From assembly GCF_002105155.1 (NCBI RefSeq), contig NW_019028983.1, forward strand, positions 248,001 to 312,000: a DNA stretch of 64,000 bases, in the 5' to 3' direction. Positions 11,971-25,016 of this stretch are shown one piece after another. The stretch is from Lobosporangium transversale (Eukaryota > Mortierellomycota > Mortierellomycetes > Mortierellales > Mortierellaceae). The translations under genes were made by a program, and so were the position numbers. Each line of letters begins with the position of its first letter. The stretch's first letter is position 1. The notes beneath the pieces are model-generated. The model did not search any database. It was given only the letters and a program-made list of their open reading frames with translations, and was not told the origin of the DNA.

Positions 11971-12719
11971 TTGTGATTCTTAATGGTACAATTAATGGAG
12001 AAGAACAGAAAAGTGTCAGACGTGGACGGGTGAGACCAATAAAGTTACTCAAAAATATTGAGTGTGATGAAAGAGAGTGAGACTCCGTTAACGGCTCTAT
12101 GGGGCTGTGTCAGTGACTGATTGACTGAACAAGCAGTAAAAGAGGGTGTGCAGCAAACAACCCGAAAGCAAGACAGCAGGAGAGGGAGGAGGATGTATGA
12201 AAGAAAGGTGAAAGAAAGGAAAGAGAGAGATGAGTTAAAAAAAAAAAAATAAAAATAAAAAAAAAGAGAGCACCTGTTACTTCGAGAGAAGTGGACAGTG
12301 AAGGTGTCTGCACATGAGGAAAATGAATTATTATATTGCTCATTGACAGAAAATAAAAACATGTTAACCGACCGCAGTTGTCTGTTATTCACACACAATG
12401 TGATCGATTCAGAGCCTTCTTCACAGCCGAATAGAAGTATACGCATTGGATCTTGATGTGGTACAGAAAAATAAAAAAAGATTTCTCGATGTGAAATGTT
12501 GAAGAGGATATATAACTGATGGTCGAGACCCCTGATAGTCTGGTGCATTTCCAAGCCCCTCTTACTTGATGGCTGTGTAGCACATTCCATTCTAAATAAA
12601 CTCTGGTCACTCTGTTTAGCTGTAATTGACCATATATACCATGTCATTGCTCTTGCCAACAGCAAGGGCGTACGCGGAGAGGCTGAGTTATAACGCATCC
12701 ATAAAAAGGTTGAAAACAT

Positions 12720-13950
12720 GATTCAGTGAATGAGGTGCGATAAGGATGCTCCAATCAATATTACAAATCACAACTTCATTCTCACGGATGAGATGATTGA
12801 GTATATCACAAAAGCCCTCAACACCCATGCCCGGGATAGCTTAGCTCCAAGTACTGCTCAATACCGTTTCTTTTAAAACGACATTATGCTGCTAGAGCAA
12901 ATCGTATTTGCACTAGGTGTGGCGCTATCCGAGATCTAATAGTTAAGCAATCTCCAAAAGTTAGCCATCTATCTAATATACAGTATATCGGTATGCTTCA
13001 CTACACTAAAACGATTTGTACATACTTTGTGGTTGATTATGGTTATTGGTAGAACTCTCCGCAGGTTCTTTTGATACCGCAGTAAAACCAAAAAAAAAAA
13101 AAAAAAAAAAAAAAATAAGGGATGGTGTGCCCACGGCAACTGTTTTGAGCCTCTGATTCTTGCGGAAAATTGTGAATCGAGAAGTACCTGTAGATCTTCA
13201 CTGCTTTGGCTGCTTCTTGCATCTGGGGCTGCAGTTTCTGCCAGAAATCGTTGTTGGAGCACGCTCCTTTAATCCAATCTTCCTCCTCCGTCTCATCCTC
13301 CGATTCTTCCTCAGTCTCTGAATCGTTCTTTATATTATCTCAGTCCTGAATATGCTGAGGCTTGATTATCCCCTCCCGAGTTCGATACTGCTGAACTACA
13401 GCAGCTAAGCAGCGACGATCTCCATCTGCAAATTCTGAAGTGATATATATGGCGCCCGTGCTTTGATAGTTCTGCGCTTTACCTTCTTTTTGGCGAGTAT
13501 CTGTGAAAAGTGGGGCAATATGTGTATTTACTGCGCAGTCCAGATGCTCTAGCTACAGTGAGTCTGAAGATGGTGACATTTCCGTTTACAGAGACGCGCC
13601 ATAATGAACCAAAGTCTGCATATCATGATATAGTAAGGTTAAGGAGCCCTGATATGGAGGGGCAATCAATACTTGCTTGATGCAAGTAATACAATATTTA
13701 CTTCTTACTTCACCCATCTCCGTTGAGATATTCTATAAATACGCTTCTCGATATCTGGGGGTTAATCAGTGAAACTGAACCAAAGCCTCTGTCAACAAAC
13801 TCATCTCGGCTCCGGTCAAAGACGCTAATATAACCTTACGGAGGGCAATTAGAAGACTGTCATGAATTCTTTCATAGTGAGCAATAGTGCAAAACAAGCA
13901 CATTCTGTTAGTTGTGCTACTTACCAATATGTAATGACTATTGATTTGGA
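12720..13950 (-). pseudogene. Decayed coding fragments, unrecognised
   Basis: On the minus strand from about 13930 to 13090 there are long coding-like stretches broken by stops and frame changes. One frame reads FGSLWRVSVNGNVTIFRLTV (about 13608-13540); another reads GAIYITSEFADGDRRCLAAV (about 13457-13400), hits TGA near 13350, and continues as an acidic run and WIKGACSNNDFWQKLQPQM (about 13275-13217). On the plus strand, ILTDEMIEYITKALNTHARD (about 12778-12840) also ends in a stop. The mixture of frames argues for a broken gene or transposon rather than a functional gene. The rest of 11971-14322 holds nothing I can support. Confidence 0.35.
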
Positions 13951-14136
13951 GACAAGCATGGACACTATTGTCATGAGCCTTCTTACCCTGGCTTCCAAAA
14001 ACTGAAGCTATCTATTCATCTATGGACAAGCGAACCCATCGGTAGGAGACTAGGGTACCATGTTTTTTGACGATCACCAAGGCGAAGCAGAAGGAAGCCT
14101 GCTTCTGAGCACGTGCAACAAGTGGCTTTTTTTTGA

Positions 14137-16615
<2,479 letters not shown>

Positions 16616-16661
16616 TCTATCACAGATCTCCTCTCGCCAGCATTCTGGTAAAGTATTCCCA

Positions 16662-16693
<32 letters not shown>

Positions 16694-16925
16694 CAATAAA
16701 ATCATCCACATCCGAGACGCCTGATCGTTTAAGATATGTTATAATAGAATCCCTTCATGTCTTTATCAGGGCAAAAACTAAAAAAAAAAGAATAGAAAAG
16801 AGGCTCATCCTCAATGATGGGTAGAGACTGATATAGATGAAATTCAAAAATAAATAAACTGCAGAGTGAATAAAAAAGGCTTAAAAAAAGGTGTCGCAAA
16901 ATCTGTATGTCTAATGTAGCAGACT
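16616..16925. other. Intergenic between convergent genes
   Basis: Terminator region of the WD40 gene and of the phosphatase gene. An A29 run lies at about 16661-16689. No gene seen. Confidence 0.7.
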
Positions 16926-18240
16926 TTATGCCTTCACAGCCTGTACTTGGACATTAGGAGTAGTGGATACAACTTTAGGGAGCATTTCGTCGGAGAGCTT
17001 GATAGAAGGCGCCTGCAATGCTGGAGAGCAAGGTTCAAAGATTGCATGCGTTGCACTCAAGACATCCTGTGCGTTATCCCAATAAAGGACATTGGCCTTG
17101 ACTAGATATGGACGTTTTCTGATTTCTTGCTCCAACAACAAACCTCTACGGGCCAAGACGATATCCGTGTTTTGAAGACGCGTTGAAGGACAAAAGTCAT
17201 TGGTCGCATCACCCATATAGATCACTTGGTCCCAAGTTTGCGAATCGATCAATTTCTGAATCTCACGGCCTTTACAAAGATTTGGTTGACAAGGCAAAGG
17301 ACAGTTATGAGGTTTTTTGTCCAGGCCATGGAATCGAACTACGTTCAATCGACCTTGTTCGTCAAAAGCTGCAGGATTAGTTATGACTTTTGTGAACAGA
17401 TTATCAATGCTATGAGCCTTAAAAAAAAAAAAAAAAAGACGTGTATATAATTGAGTATTCCCCCTATCGGATTTAAAAGAGAAAAAAAAAAAATCCATTG
17501 CGCAGTATACCTTGAGGATAGTATCAATGTAGACCGTGTTGGCATCTGAGAGAATATACAGTTCTGATCCCTGAGATTTCATTAACTTCAAGGCCTCAAT
17601 CATTTCTGGTGCCTATAGAAAAAAATAAAATAAAAAGAATTCAGGAACCTGTACAATAAAAGCACTTCTTATTAAATATTCAAACAACTCTTTCACGTAC
17701 GAACGGGACCTGGCTCAGAGTTCGTTCAATATCTTCTTTAGTAACACCACATTTAAACAATTCACCCAAAAGACGCTGCCTATATTGGATAAAAGATTAA
17801 AAAAAAAAAAAAAAAAAAAAAAACGGATGTTTAAGAAAAGAAAAGAAAAGAAAGAAAAGGAAAAAGGAAAAAGCAAAGCAAAGCAAAATGAAGCTTTGCC
17901 ATACTGGAGGTCAGTCCACTGAACCTTTCCAGCAGAAGCCAATTGTTCTTGATGGAGTTCAGTGTTGAGGTGCTTGAAAACAAATTCATCAGAGTCAGCG
18001 TCGATAAGAGTCCTAATCACAGGAAAAAAATAAAATAAAAGATAGGTAAGCATCAACGCCAAAGTGTTGTTCAAAAACTTTGCGGTATACTGCCATGATG
18101 GTCCCGGTATCAGGGACTTGCTATACCAGATATCTCCCTTTTCCTTTTTAGCTTTTTCCTCAAGCTTACCAGTCAAAGTCAAAAACAAAGAGACGCTTTG
18201 CGGGCGCTTCAGGCACAGTGGTAGCTGTTGTAGAAGGCAT
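16926..18240 (-). CDS. PHOSPHO-family HAD phosphatase
   Basis: Five exons: 18240-18170, 18012-17905, 17779-17701, 17612-17511 and 17417-16926, phases consistent, 283 residues (animal PHOSPHO1 is about 267). HAD motif I is RLFVFDFDW with the nucleophile and acid at Asp21 and Asp23; motif II is around YILSDANTVYID; motif III/IV is YMGDATNDFCPS with Asp190 and Asp194. The DxD-W, LSDAN and GDxxNDFCP signatures are those of phosphoethanolamine/phosphocholine phosphatases, some of which act on pyridoxal 5'-phosphate. The reaction is therefore hydrolysis of a small phosphomonoester, probably cytosolic; the precise substrate is inference. Introns carry T-rich tracts before their acceptors. Confidence 0.88.
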
Positions 18241-19229
18241 GCTAGGATGTTGAATCAATTGAACAAAATAAAATATACAACGAAGAATGAATAAAAGGTG
18301 ATATTACGAAAGAAGGGATAGAAGTAAAGAGAAGAGAAGTAGTGTGAAGAGCAAAGTGAGAGAAGGAGAGAAGAACAATGAGAAGGGAAGAATGTTAACT
18401 CCCTTGAGGCATCCCCTTTATGAAAATGAACCCCAACCCAATGCGTTTTTTGTATCTGATAGTTCATCGCTACAGAATGTGCTAATATGTTCAACGCATA
18501 CACACGCACACAGACATAAAAAAAGGCGACTTTATCAACAATTCTGCCGAAAGGAAAAAGGAGCATGTGTATGAAGGTGGTTCAGATATAATTCAATTAT
18601 TATAATGACACATAATGGGCCAACAACAGCAAGAGAGACGACAGTGTGCATGGAAACAAGCAGTCTATTCGATTTGCGTCAGAACGTTCATGTACATGGA
18701 CATTAAGCGTATGGACAGGGGATACATGCTTCAGCCGATCCCTTTGATTTTCATGTCTGTTTCTCTGAGTGCCAAACATGATGTCCTGGGCACTTTTACT
18801 ATTGGTCACCAAAAAAATCAGACCAATAGCATTTGCCATTTTTTCCCACCTCCTGAAGCTTGTCCCCAACACACGTGGAGGAGGAGGGACCAAGGATAGA
18901 AACGTTGGATGACAGTAGTTTTAGTCTCGTTTATAAAATAATGCATTAGGGCGAAGCACATCACGGAGAACCATCACCAAAATTAAAACAAGAAAACAAA
19001 CATGCCAGTGGACTATTTTTTTTTATTTTTTATTTTTTATTTAAATTGACGTCTAGATGAGGAAGAGATTGAAGGGAAAGAAAGGCACAAAAGAAAAAAA
19101 AAATACATGCAAAATTTTACATGCAACATAATGAGGGTTCCAATGAAACACCGCAAATAGGCAGACAGAAATAGAATAGGAATAAAGAATTTACGGAAAA
19201 TCTTCTAGAAACTGCTTTCTTTTCTTGGT
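18241..19229. promoter_or_regulatory. Intergenic: PHOSPHO promoter and antizyme 3' region, inverted CCAAT pair
   Basis: A perfect 9-bp inverted repeat, CTATTGGTC (18799-18807) and GACCAATAG (18821-18829), places two CCAAT boxes head to head about 560 bases upstream of the phosphatase start. This is a plausible CCAAT-binding-factor site; no experimental support. The rest shows no supported gene. Confidence 0.4.
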
Positions 19230-20317
19230 TTACAAATCCATACCAAGGACTAGAAACTTGGGATCCGCATTTGCCAAAATGGATGGATGCACCATCTCGA
19301 ACCCAGCGTACATTAAGGTGCGCACGAGTTTGGCTGTTAACAAAAAGATATGAAGAATATTAGTCAGCCTGTGTTTATGTACGTGTCTTAATATACAAAG
19401 TATGACAAAATACAAGTGTCACCTAGACATACCAAGATTGGGGTTGTTCTTTTCTAGACAGAGATGGACCGATCGACAACCGAGCTGCTCTTCCGCAAGG
19501 TCAAGCGCGGCCACGACACTCTACAAAAGAGAAAGCGGAAATAGAATAAACATATTAGTATTCGTTCTTTAAAGCAGTATCTTGTCTATCAGGGTTCATT
19601 ATCAGAAATCAAGATCAGGCTCTTACCTCTCGAATATCCATATCATCCCATCCATCACCCTTCAAGAACAAAGAACCCTCGGACACAAATCCAAGCCAAG
19701 TATTTTCTTTAGAATCATTCGATGTAATCGTCAATGTTGCCTCAATATTCACATCCTTCAGTTGCTCTTCCTCTTCCTTTTCTAGACATACAAGTGGGGG
19801 GTGGACGGCACCATCGTTGGTCGAGGAGCGGTATTGCTTCATCTCTCTTACAAATTTAGCAATCTGCTCCTCCGAGACACCGGCCCGGCGACTTGGCTCA
19901 CAGGCCCTTCTGCCACTCAGGCCTGTGAGCTTTGTCGCGCAATCATTAATAGGGATGTCAGGGCCGCCACTGGCCTCTGCCTTCCACTGTTATTCGAAAA
20001 AACAAAACAAACACAAAATAAAAGTCAGCTTTGGAATTCGAAAATGTGGCACAAAAAAAAAAATAAAAAAAATAAAAAAAAATAAAAAAAAGGAAAAAAA
20101 AAAAAATAAAAGGAAGAAACAAAAAAAAAATTAAAAAAAAAAGGTACTTACAAGTTGAATAAACATAGCATTCAGATCCCTTGCTGGCCTCATTAACAAG
20201 GCAAACAGCCAAGACATTGGACTTCTGCACTGGACGAATGGAGTTCGTATAGTTGTCCAATGGATAGTTAAATATCGAATTATTATTATTACTATTAAAC
20301 TGTTTGAGGCCCTCCAT
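19230..20317 (-). CDS. Ornithine decarboxylase antizyme (+1 programmed frameshift)
   Basis: Antizyme binds ornithine decarboxylase, targets it to the proteasome without ubiquitin, and limits polyamine uptake. Four exons: 20317-20152, 19986-19627, 19520-19433 and 19333-19230. Frame 0 runs from MEGLKQF for 64 codons to a TGA at 19960-19958. In the +1 frame from that point the reading is open for the rest of the exon and across both remaining introns, ending LVLGMDL. Total 238 residues. The C-terminal half carries the antizyme fold: WLGFVSEGSLFLKGDGW, then VVALDLAEEQLGCRSVHLCL (with one extra A), then LVRTLMYAGFEMVHPS. No single-frame model gives a complete protein, and all splice phases fit only if one base is skipped at CCC-TGA. 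High polyamines are expected to promote the shift, as in known antizymes. Confidence 0.93.
19957..19963 (-). promoter_or_regulatory. Programmed +1 ribosomal frameshift site CCC TGA C
   Basis: Frame 0 reads CAG TGG CGG CCC TGA. Skipping the T of TGA gives CCC GAC ATC CCT and the long downstream frame. A slow stop codon after a proline codon is the antizyme-type shift site (vertebrate antizyme 1 uses TCC TGA, some fungi CCC TGA). Confidence 0.9.
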
Positions 20318-20542
20318 GTTGGTTTGCTGTCTTCGCTGAGCGGTGTGGAAAAAGTGGGAACTAGGAAGAGAAGATTTTGATTGGTGTAAGAAGTATAAAA
20401 ATAATTGTTCACTTAAAGAATAAAGAACAAATATGAATTTGATAAGCTTTTTTGGTGTAGTTTGTGAAAGATTTCGATCGAAAAGATGAATGATGAGTGA
20501 AGGAAAGAAAAAAAAGACGACAACTTTATGTAGCAGGATATT

Positions 20543-20565
20543 CACGTGCTAGTGGTTACCACGTG
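20543..20565. promoter_or_regulatory. Two CACGTG E-boxes upstream of antizyme
   Basis: Perfect CACGTG palindromes at 20543-20548 and 20560-20565, 17 bases apart, about 230 bases upstream of the antizyme start. Both would suit a bHLH factor. Element A begins 89 bases beyond, so its insertion may have cut this promoter off from sequences further upstream. Confidence 0.5.
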
Positions 20566-20653
20566 ATATTTATAATTTTACAAAAATGGAAATTGGTTTA
20601 GGCACCGTAAGGTTGCCGTATAGCGAATAAATAGTATATTCTCAAGGATACGA

Positions 20654-21038
20654 TGTCGTAAATGACGCCTATTCATTTACCTAAATATGTATTTCCTTTT
20701 AATTTATTTATTTCCTATCATCCTATTTTCTACCATTTTTAAATAGTATTTAAGTAGCTTTTTCCTTCACTGCAAAAACGGCATCTCTCTTCTTATTATC
20801 GATGCCCTTTTGCAGGTGAGTTTATCTTCATTATTCTCATTATGAATTCTCAGAAAATTAGCAGTTATTAAAGATCTCTCTTCTTATTATCGATGCCCTT
20901 TTGCAGCATCCTCAAAATCATTCAAAGCATTACTTAGGATCACTATCATATCCCAAAACCACGAGGCTCTTGCCCAATTCTTCATTTTTCATCATTACCT
21001 ACTAGTTTCCAGAGATCACTAGTAGATGCTCTACGACA
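20654..21038 (+). repeat. Element A 5' LTR
   Basis: 385 bases with perfect 6-bp inverted termini (TGTCGT/ACGACA). Near its 3' end is a perfect 8-bp inverted repeat, CTACTAGT (20999-21006) with ACTAGTAG (21018-21025). Contains the intron-like segment described at 20783-20906. Confidence 0.95.
20783..20906 (+). repeat. 33-bp direct repeats bordering an intron-like segment in the LTR
   Basis: Identical 33-mers at 20783-20815 and 20874-20906, each ending cccttttgcag. The first is followed by GTGAGT (a strong donor) and the second ends in a pyrimidine-rich GCAG acceptor, so splicing would remove 20816-20906 (91 bases). The same arrangement is in the 3' LTR. Confidence 0.7.
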
Positions 21039-21040
21039 AA

Positions 21041-21055
21041 TGGTAGCAAAGGTTC
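21041..21055 (+). other. Element A primer-binding site
   Basis: TGGTAGCAAAGGTTC starts two bases after the LTR. TGG matches the CCA end of a tRNA, and TGGTAGC matches the first bases of initiator-Met-type sites, though the following bases differ, so the tRNA is not certain. Confidence 0.6.
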
Positions 21056-21375
21056 TTTTAACCTCTAACGCGACCTAGTTACTACTCCATTATTATTCTT
21101 CTTGACACTTTTTGATTGTACATATTCATCCTTTTGTTGTGATCATATTACAAACTTTTTGCTTTTCCTCAACCAAATTCTTTACCTTCACCACACACTT
21201 TTATTTTTCGCGCATATTTTTAAAAAAAAAAAAAAAAAAAAAAAATTAGCTTTCTTTTTCCGTTTCATTTATCTCTTTCCTTATTTGTTACCTTTTTACT
21301 TGTTTACACACATTTTTATTTATTCATCCCCTTATTTGCCCTTTTTTTCAAACAAAGACCTTTTATTTATCAACA

Positions 21376-24300
21376 ATGAAACCCCCATCCAATATCAACG
21401 TTCAAAGCACCGCAAGCTCCTCTACCACGACCACATCCTCCAATTCCTTTCTTGACACCGATGGTGATGTAAATATGGAAACTACAACCAATCAGCATTT
21501 TAATCTTGCAGGAATTGAACGATTCGATAGCAAGACGGATGTTTCATCCTGGTTACGCGCTATGGACGCTTTGTACAAAATTTCCAACGTCAATGATAAC
21601 TTCTTTACAGTTCGTGTTGCTCTACATATGGAAAAGATCGCACGTGATTGGAGTCTTAGACACATTGACGATCTTGAGACTAAGAATATCCTCACTTGGA
21701 AAAAATTCGCTCATGATTTTAAGGAACAATTTGCCAAGGCGGATGATGAGTTCGAGCTACGTTACAAGTACGACAATTTATCCATGAAACCGAACTCAGA
21801 TGTTATGGAATTCGTCCGTGAGTTCGAGGCAGCATACTATCCACTTCGTGATAAAATTCCCGAAGGAGAAAAAGTATGGAACTTCCGTCGAGTCGCAGAT
21901 TTATGGCTCCAGCGCAAGCTTCAGAAAGAGAACGCCACGACCTGGAATGAAGTCCTAGATGTTTGTCGCACAGAATCTCATAACTGGCACGCAAAGAGAC
22001 TCTTAGACAAGGCATCAAGATCCAATGACAAACCTCATACTCCTCCTCCACATCAAGCATCTTACAAAAATAATGACTTTGTCAGACATTCAACCTCACA
22101 TACCACTTATCATCGAAATAACTCTCATCAAAACAATTCTCATCAAAATAATTCACAACAACACCAAGACCGTCATCAAGACCGTCATCAAGACCATGAC
22201 CATGTTGCGGAATCTACTATGGACATAGATTCCCTCAGAACAAGACGTCCACCTTGTCCTACTTGTGGCAGGCACGGCCATTCTGAGGTACAATGCTACA
22301 AAAACGGTGGCAATGGTCCCCGGTCATGCTATATCTGTGGCAAGACAGATCACAAAGGGTACGCTTGCCCTACAAAGCCTGATAATAAGCCTGACAAATC
22401 TGCCCATGTTAATCAATTACAAGCTCATACCGTTGAGCCTATTACAATGACAGATAAATCAGCACCACTAGAAGATCACATCAAAATGTTGCCTGAACAG
22501 ATCTTCATCAAAACGAACGTCGGCTCAACTGAGCTGATTGCCCTTATCGACGGCGGATGCAATTGCAACGCGATCTCTACAACAGCGCTTAACAGGATCC
22601 GCGCATATGATCCTTCGCTCATAAAAAAAGAAACAAAACTCAATCGGCCAACAATCGCCACTACAGCCAATCTTAGTAACGTAAAGTTGACAAGCTTAGT
22701 CACTCTCGTATTTACTATCGGCAACTTTACTCATGACGAGGAATTTTGCGTGGCTGATATCCTAAGTCAAGACATTTACCTTGGCCTGGTTTGGTTAAAG
22801 AAGTATAATCCAAATACTGATTATGTTCAAGGAACTTTGACTTGGACTGTGAATGGAGCATCATACAAGGCTTCTTCCAAAGACTCATCCCCAAAGGTTC
22901 TTTCTTCGGAACCTCAAATGGATTCGTTGTGTACTCATCGAACCATCCAGCGTGCTGTGTCAAATCAACAAGACCTGGGTTTGGTTTTTCTTCAAGATGA
23001 ACAATCGACTCCGAAAATTTCTGCTCTTTCGTTAGCGGAAGTTATTAAAGACAACAATATTGATCCTACACTACAGAAGCTTTTATACGAATATGAAAAT
23101 TCTGTCTTCACTCCATTGTCGACTCTACCACCACAGAGACCTCAAGATCATCACATTGATACAGTAGACGCACGCCCGATCTATAAGCGAGCCTACAAGA
23201 TGTCCCCAAAAGAGTTGTTAGTTTTAAAGCAACAACTTGATGATTTACTTAAGAAAGGCTTTATCAGACCTTCCATTTCCCCGTGGGCATCCCCTGTTCT
23301 ATTCGTGACCAAGAGCGATGGTTCCCTCCGGCTGTGTATTGATTATAGAGCTTTGAACTCAATCACAATCAAGAATAGGTACCCACTTCCCTTGATCGAA
23401 GAATTTTTCGATCGATTTACTGGTGCTACTGTTTTCTCCAAGCTAGACTTAGAAAGTGCTTTTAATCAAGTGCGTATTCACCCTGCAGACATTCCAAAAA
23501 CTGCTTTCAATACAAGATATGGCCATTTCGAATACGTAGTCATGCCTTTTGGTCTCACAGGAGGACCTGCTACATGCCAGACTTTAACCAATGATGTCTT
23601 AAAGGAATTCTTGGACAAGTTCGTTGTTGTCTTTTTAGACGACATCCTTATTTTCTCTTCTTCTATGAAAGAGCATGTTCAACATCTCATGCTGGTTCTA
23701 GAAGCTTTGAAATCGGCTTCCCTTCACGCAAAGCCCAGCAAGTGTACCTTTGGTGTATCTGAAGTCAAATTCTTGGGTCATGTCATATCCTCTCGAGGTA
23801 TTGAAGTCGATCCAGACAAGGTTGCAGTCCTTAAAGATTGGCCCACTCCATCCAATGTTCAAGAATTACGCTCATTCTTAGGCTTCACAAATTACTACAG
23901 GCGATTTATACGCAACTTCGCCAAGATTGCAAGCCCCTTGACTGATTTATTAAAGCAAGAAGGACAAAACAATGCCAAAAAGAGACCTTTACCACAATGG
24001 ACTCCTAGCCATCAAGCAGCCATGGACAAGTTGATTCAATTGCTTACCTCAACACCAGTTCTTTACCCCGGAGACTTTTCTAAGCCATTTTTTGTGGAAA
24101 CTGATGCCTCTGACATTGCTACAGGAGCAGTTCTTTCACAAATGATCGATAACCGTCTTCACCCGGTTGCCTTTGTGTCACACAAGCTCTCTAATTCTGA
24201 GAAAAATTTTCCAGTCCATGAAAAGGAACTATTGGCCATAGTCCGAGCATGTGGAGCATGGCGCTCTTACCTCTTAGGATCAGTAGTAACCGTCTTCACT

Positions 24301-24732
24301 GATCACGCTAGCCTACGCTTTTTATTTAATCAACCTCATCTGAGCGGTCGTATGGCCAGATGGATTGAATTTTTGGCGCCCTACAATCTTGATATTCAAT
24401 ATCGTCGAGGTGTCGATAACTCAGCCGCAGATGCTTTGTCTCGTTTATCTACACCAACAGTTGCCTCTCTTGCAACTACTTCATCTATAAAAGACTTTGC
24501 CGCTGATAATGTTGACTGGCCTTTATACATCTATGCCTATTTCAAGGATGGATCCTTACCTGAAGATGATGAATCTGCTAAACTAGTAAGAGATGAAGCA
24601 ATTCATTTCCAAGTCGATCACGATACTTTGTGTCGTATAACAGAACACGGCCCAGTCCCATTTGTTCCTTTCGTCAATCGAGCTGATACTCTATATATGT
24701 ATCATGCTGGCTTTGGTCATTGTTGCGATTAG
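21376..24732 (+). CDS. Element A Gag-Pol, N-terminal part, interrupted by element B
   Basis: 1118 codons, of which those up to 24720 belong to element A; the last four (CCD and stop) are read from the LTR of element B. Order: Gag with a retrotransposon gag domain at about residues 45-135; two CCHC zinc knuckles near 295-335 (CPTCGRHGHSEVQC and CYICGKTDHKGYAC); an aspartic protease near 390 with LIDGGCN rather than the usual DSG/DTG; reverse transcriptase about 610-790 with the catalytic VFLDDIL near 753; RNase H about 900-1000 (ETDAS, TDHAS). The frame stops inside the integrase HHCC finger, immediately after the second histidine of HAGFGH. Host gene content suggests no function beyond transposition. 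Confidence 0.93.
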   Translation: MKPPSNINVQSTASSSTTTTSSNSFLDTDGDVNMETTTNQHFNLAGIERFDSKTDVSSWLRAMDALYKISNVNDNFFTVRVALHMEKIARDWSLRHIDDLETKNILTWKKFAHDFKEQFAKADDEFELRYKYDNLSMKPNSDVMEFVREFEAAYYPLRDKIPEGEKVWNFRRVADLWLQRKLQKENATTWNEVLDVCRTESHNWHAKRLLDKASRSNDKPHTPPPHQASYKNNDFVRHSTSHTTYHRNNSHQNNSHQNNSQQHQDRHQDRHQDHDHVAESTMDIDSLRTRRPPCPTCGRHGHSEVQCYKNGGNGPRSCYICGKTDHKGYACPTKPDNKPDKSAHVNQLQAHTVEPITMTDKSAPLEDHIKMLPEQIFIKTNVGSTELIALIDGGCNCNAISTTALNRIRAYDPSLIKKETKLNRPTIATTANLSNVKLTSLVTLVFTIGNFTHDEEFCVADILSQDIYLGLVWLKKYNPNTDYVQGTLTWTVNGASYKASSKDSSPKVLSSEPQMDSLCTHRTIQRAVSNQQDLGLVFLQDEQSTPKISALSLAEVIKDNNIDPTLQKLLYEYENSVFTPLSTLPPQRPQDHHIDTVDARPIYKRAYKMSPKELLVLKQQLDDLLKKGFIRPSISPWASPVLFVTKSDGSLRLCIDYRALNSITIKNRYPLPLIEEFFDRFTGATVFSKLDLESAFNQVRIHPADIPKTAFNTRYGHFEYVVMPFGLTGGPATCQTLTNDVLKEFLDKFVVVFLDDILIFSSSMKEHVQHLMLVLEALKSASLHAKPSKCTFGVSEVKFLGHVISSRGIEVDPDKVAVLKDWPTPSNVQELRSFLGFTNYYRRFIRNFAKIASPLTDLLKQEGQNNAKKRPLPQWTPSHQAAMDKLIQLLTSTPVLYPGDFSKPFFVETDASDIATGAVLSQMIDNRLHPVAFVSHKLSNSEKNFPVHEKELLAIVRACGAWRSYLLGSVVTVFTDHASLRFLFNQPHLSGRMARWIEFLAPYNLDIQYRRGVDNSAADALSRLSTPTVASLATTSSIKDFAADNVDWPLYIYAYFKDGSLPEDDESAKLVRDEAIHFQVDHDTLCRITEHGPVPFVPFVNRADTLYMYHAGFGHCCD
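24716..24720 (+). repeat. Target-site duplication of element B, left copy (GTCAT)
   Basis: GTCAT directly before the TGTTGC start of the LTR; the same five bases follow the other LTR at 33114-33118. A perfect 5-bp duplication is what a Ty3-type integrase leaves. Confidence 0.95.
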
Positions 24733-24859
24733 CAGTCATTTACATGGGTTTTTACTATAGCTAAGATTTTTACCCTTTTTATTTAACGAAGATCCCTGGA
24801 TCATAATAAACACATCTTTCTTTCGTTCTCGTTACTTATTATGATCCTGGCATATTTCA
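24721..24859 (+). repeat. Element B 5' LTR with 12-bp inverted repeat
   Basis: 139 bases, very short for a Ty3-type element. GGATCATAATAA (24798-24809) and TTATTATGATCC (24836-24847) are a perfect 12-bp inverted repeat with a 26-base pyrimidine-rich loop, ending 12 bases before the LTR terminus. Confidence 0.95.
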
Positions 24860-25016
24860 CTTTTTTTAACGTAGAAAGACAAACCCCTTATTAAGCGGGG
24901 ATGAGGACCTATTCATACTATTCATATCATCTCAACTATCATTTTCCTCATCATATTTACATATTTATCATACATCCCGCATAAGATAAGTATATTCATT
25001 TCAACAATCGCAAGAT

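Noticed and set aside
12045-12719. Long minus-strand frame of 224 codons
   Set aside because: Frame is open across A/T-rich leader sequence; phenylalanine/serine-rich, no domain. Probably 5' region of the membrane-protein gene.
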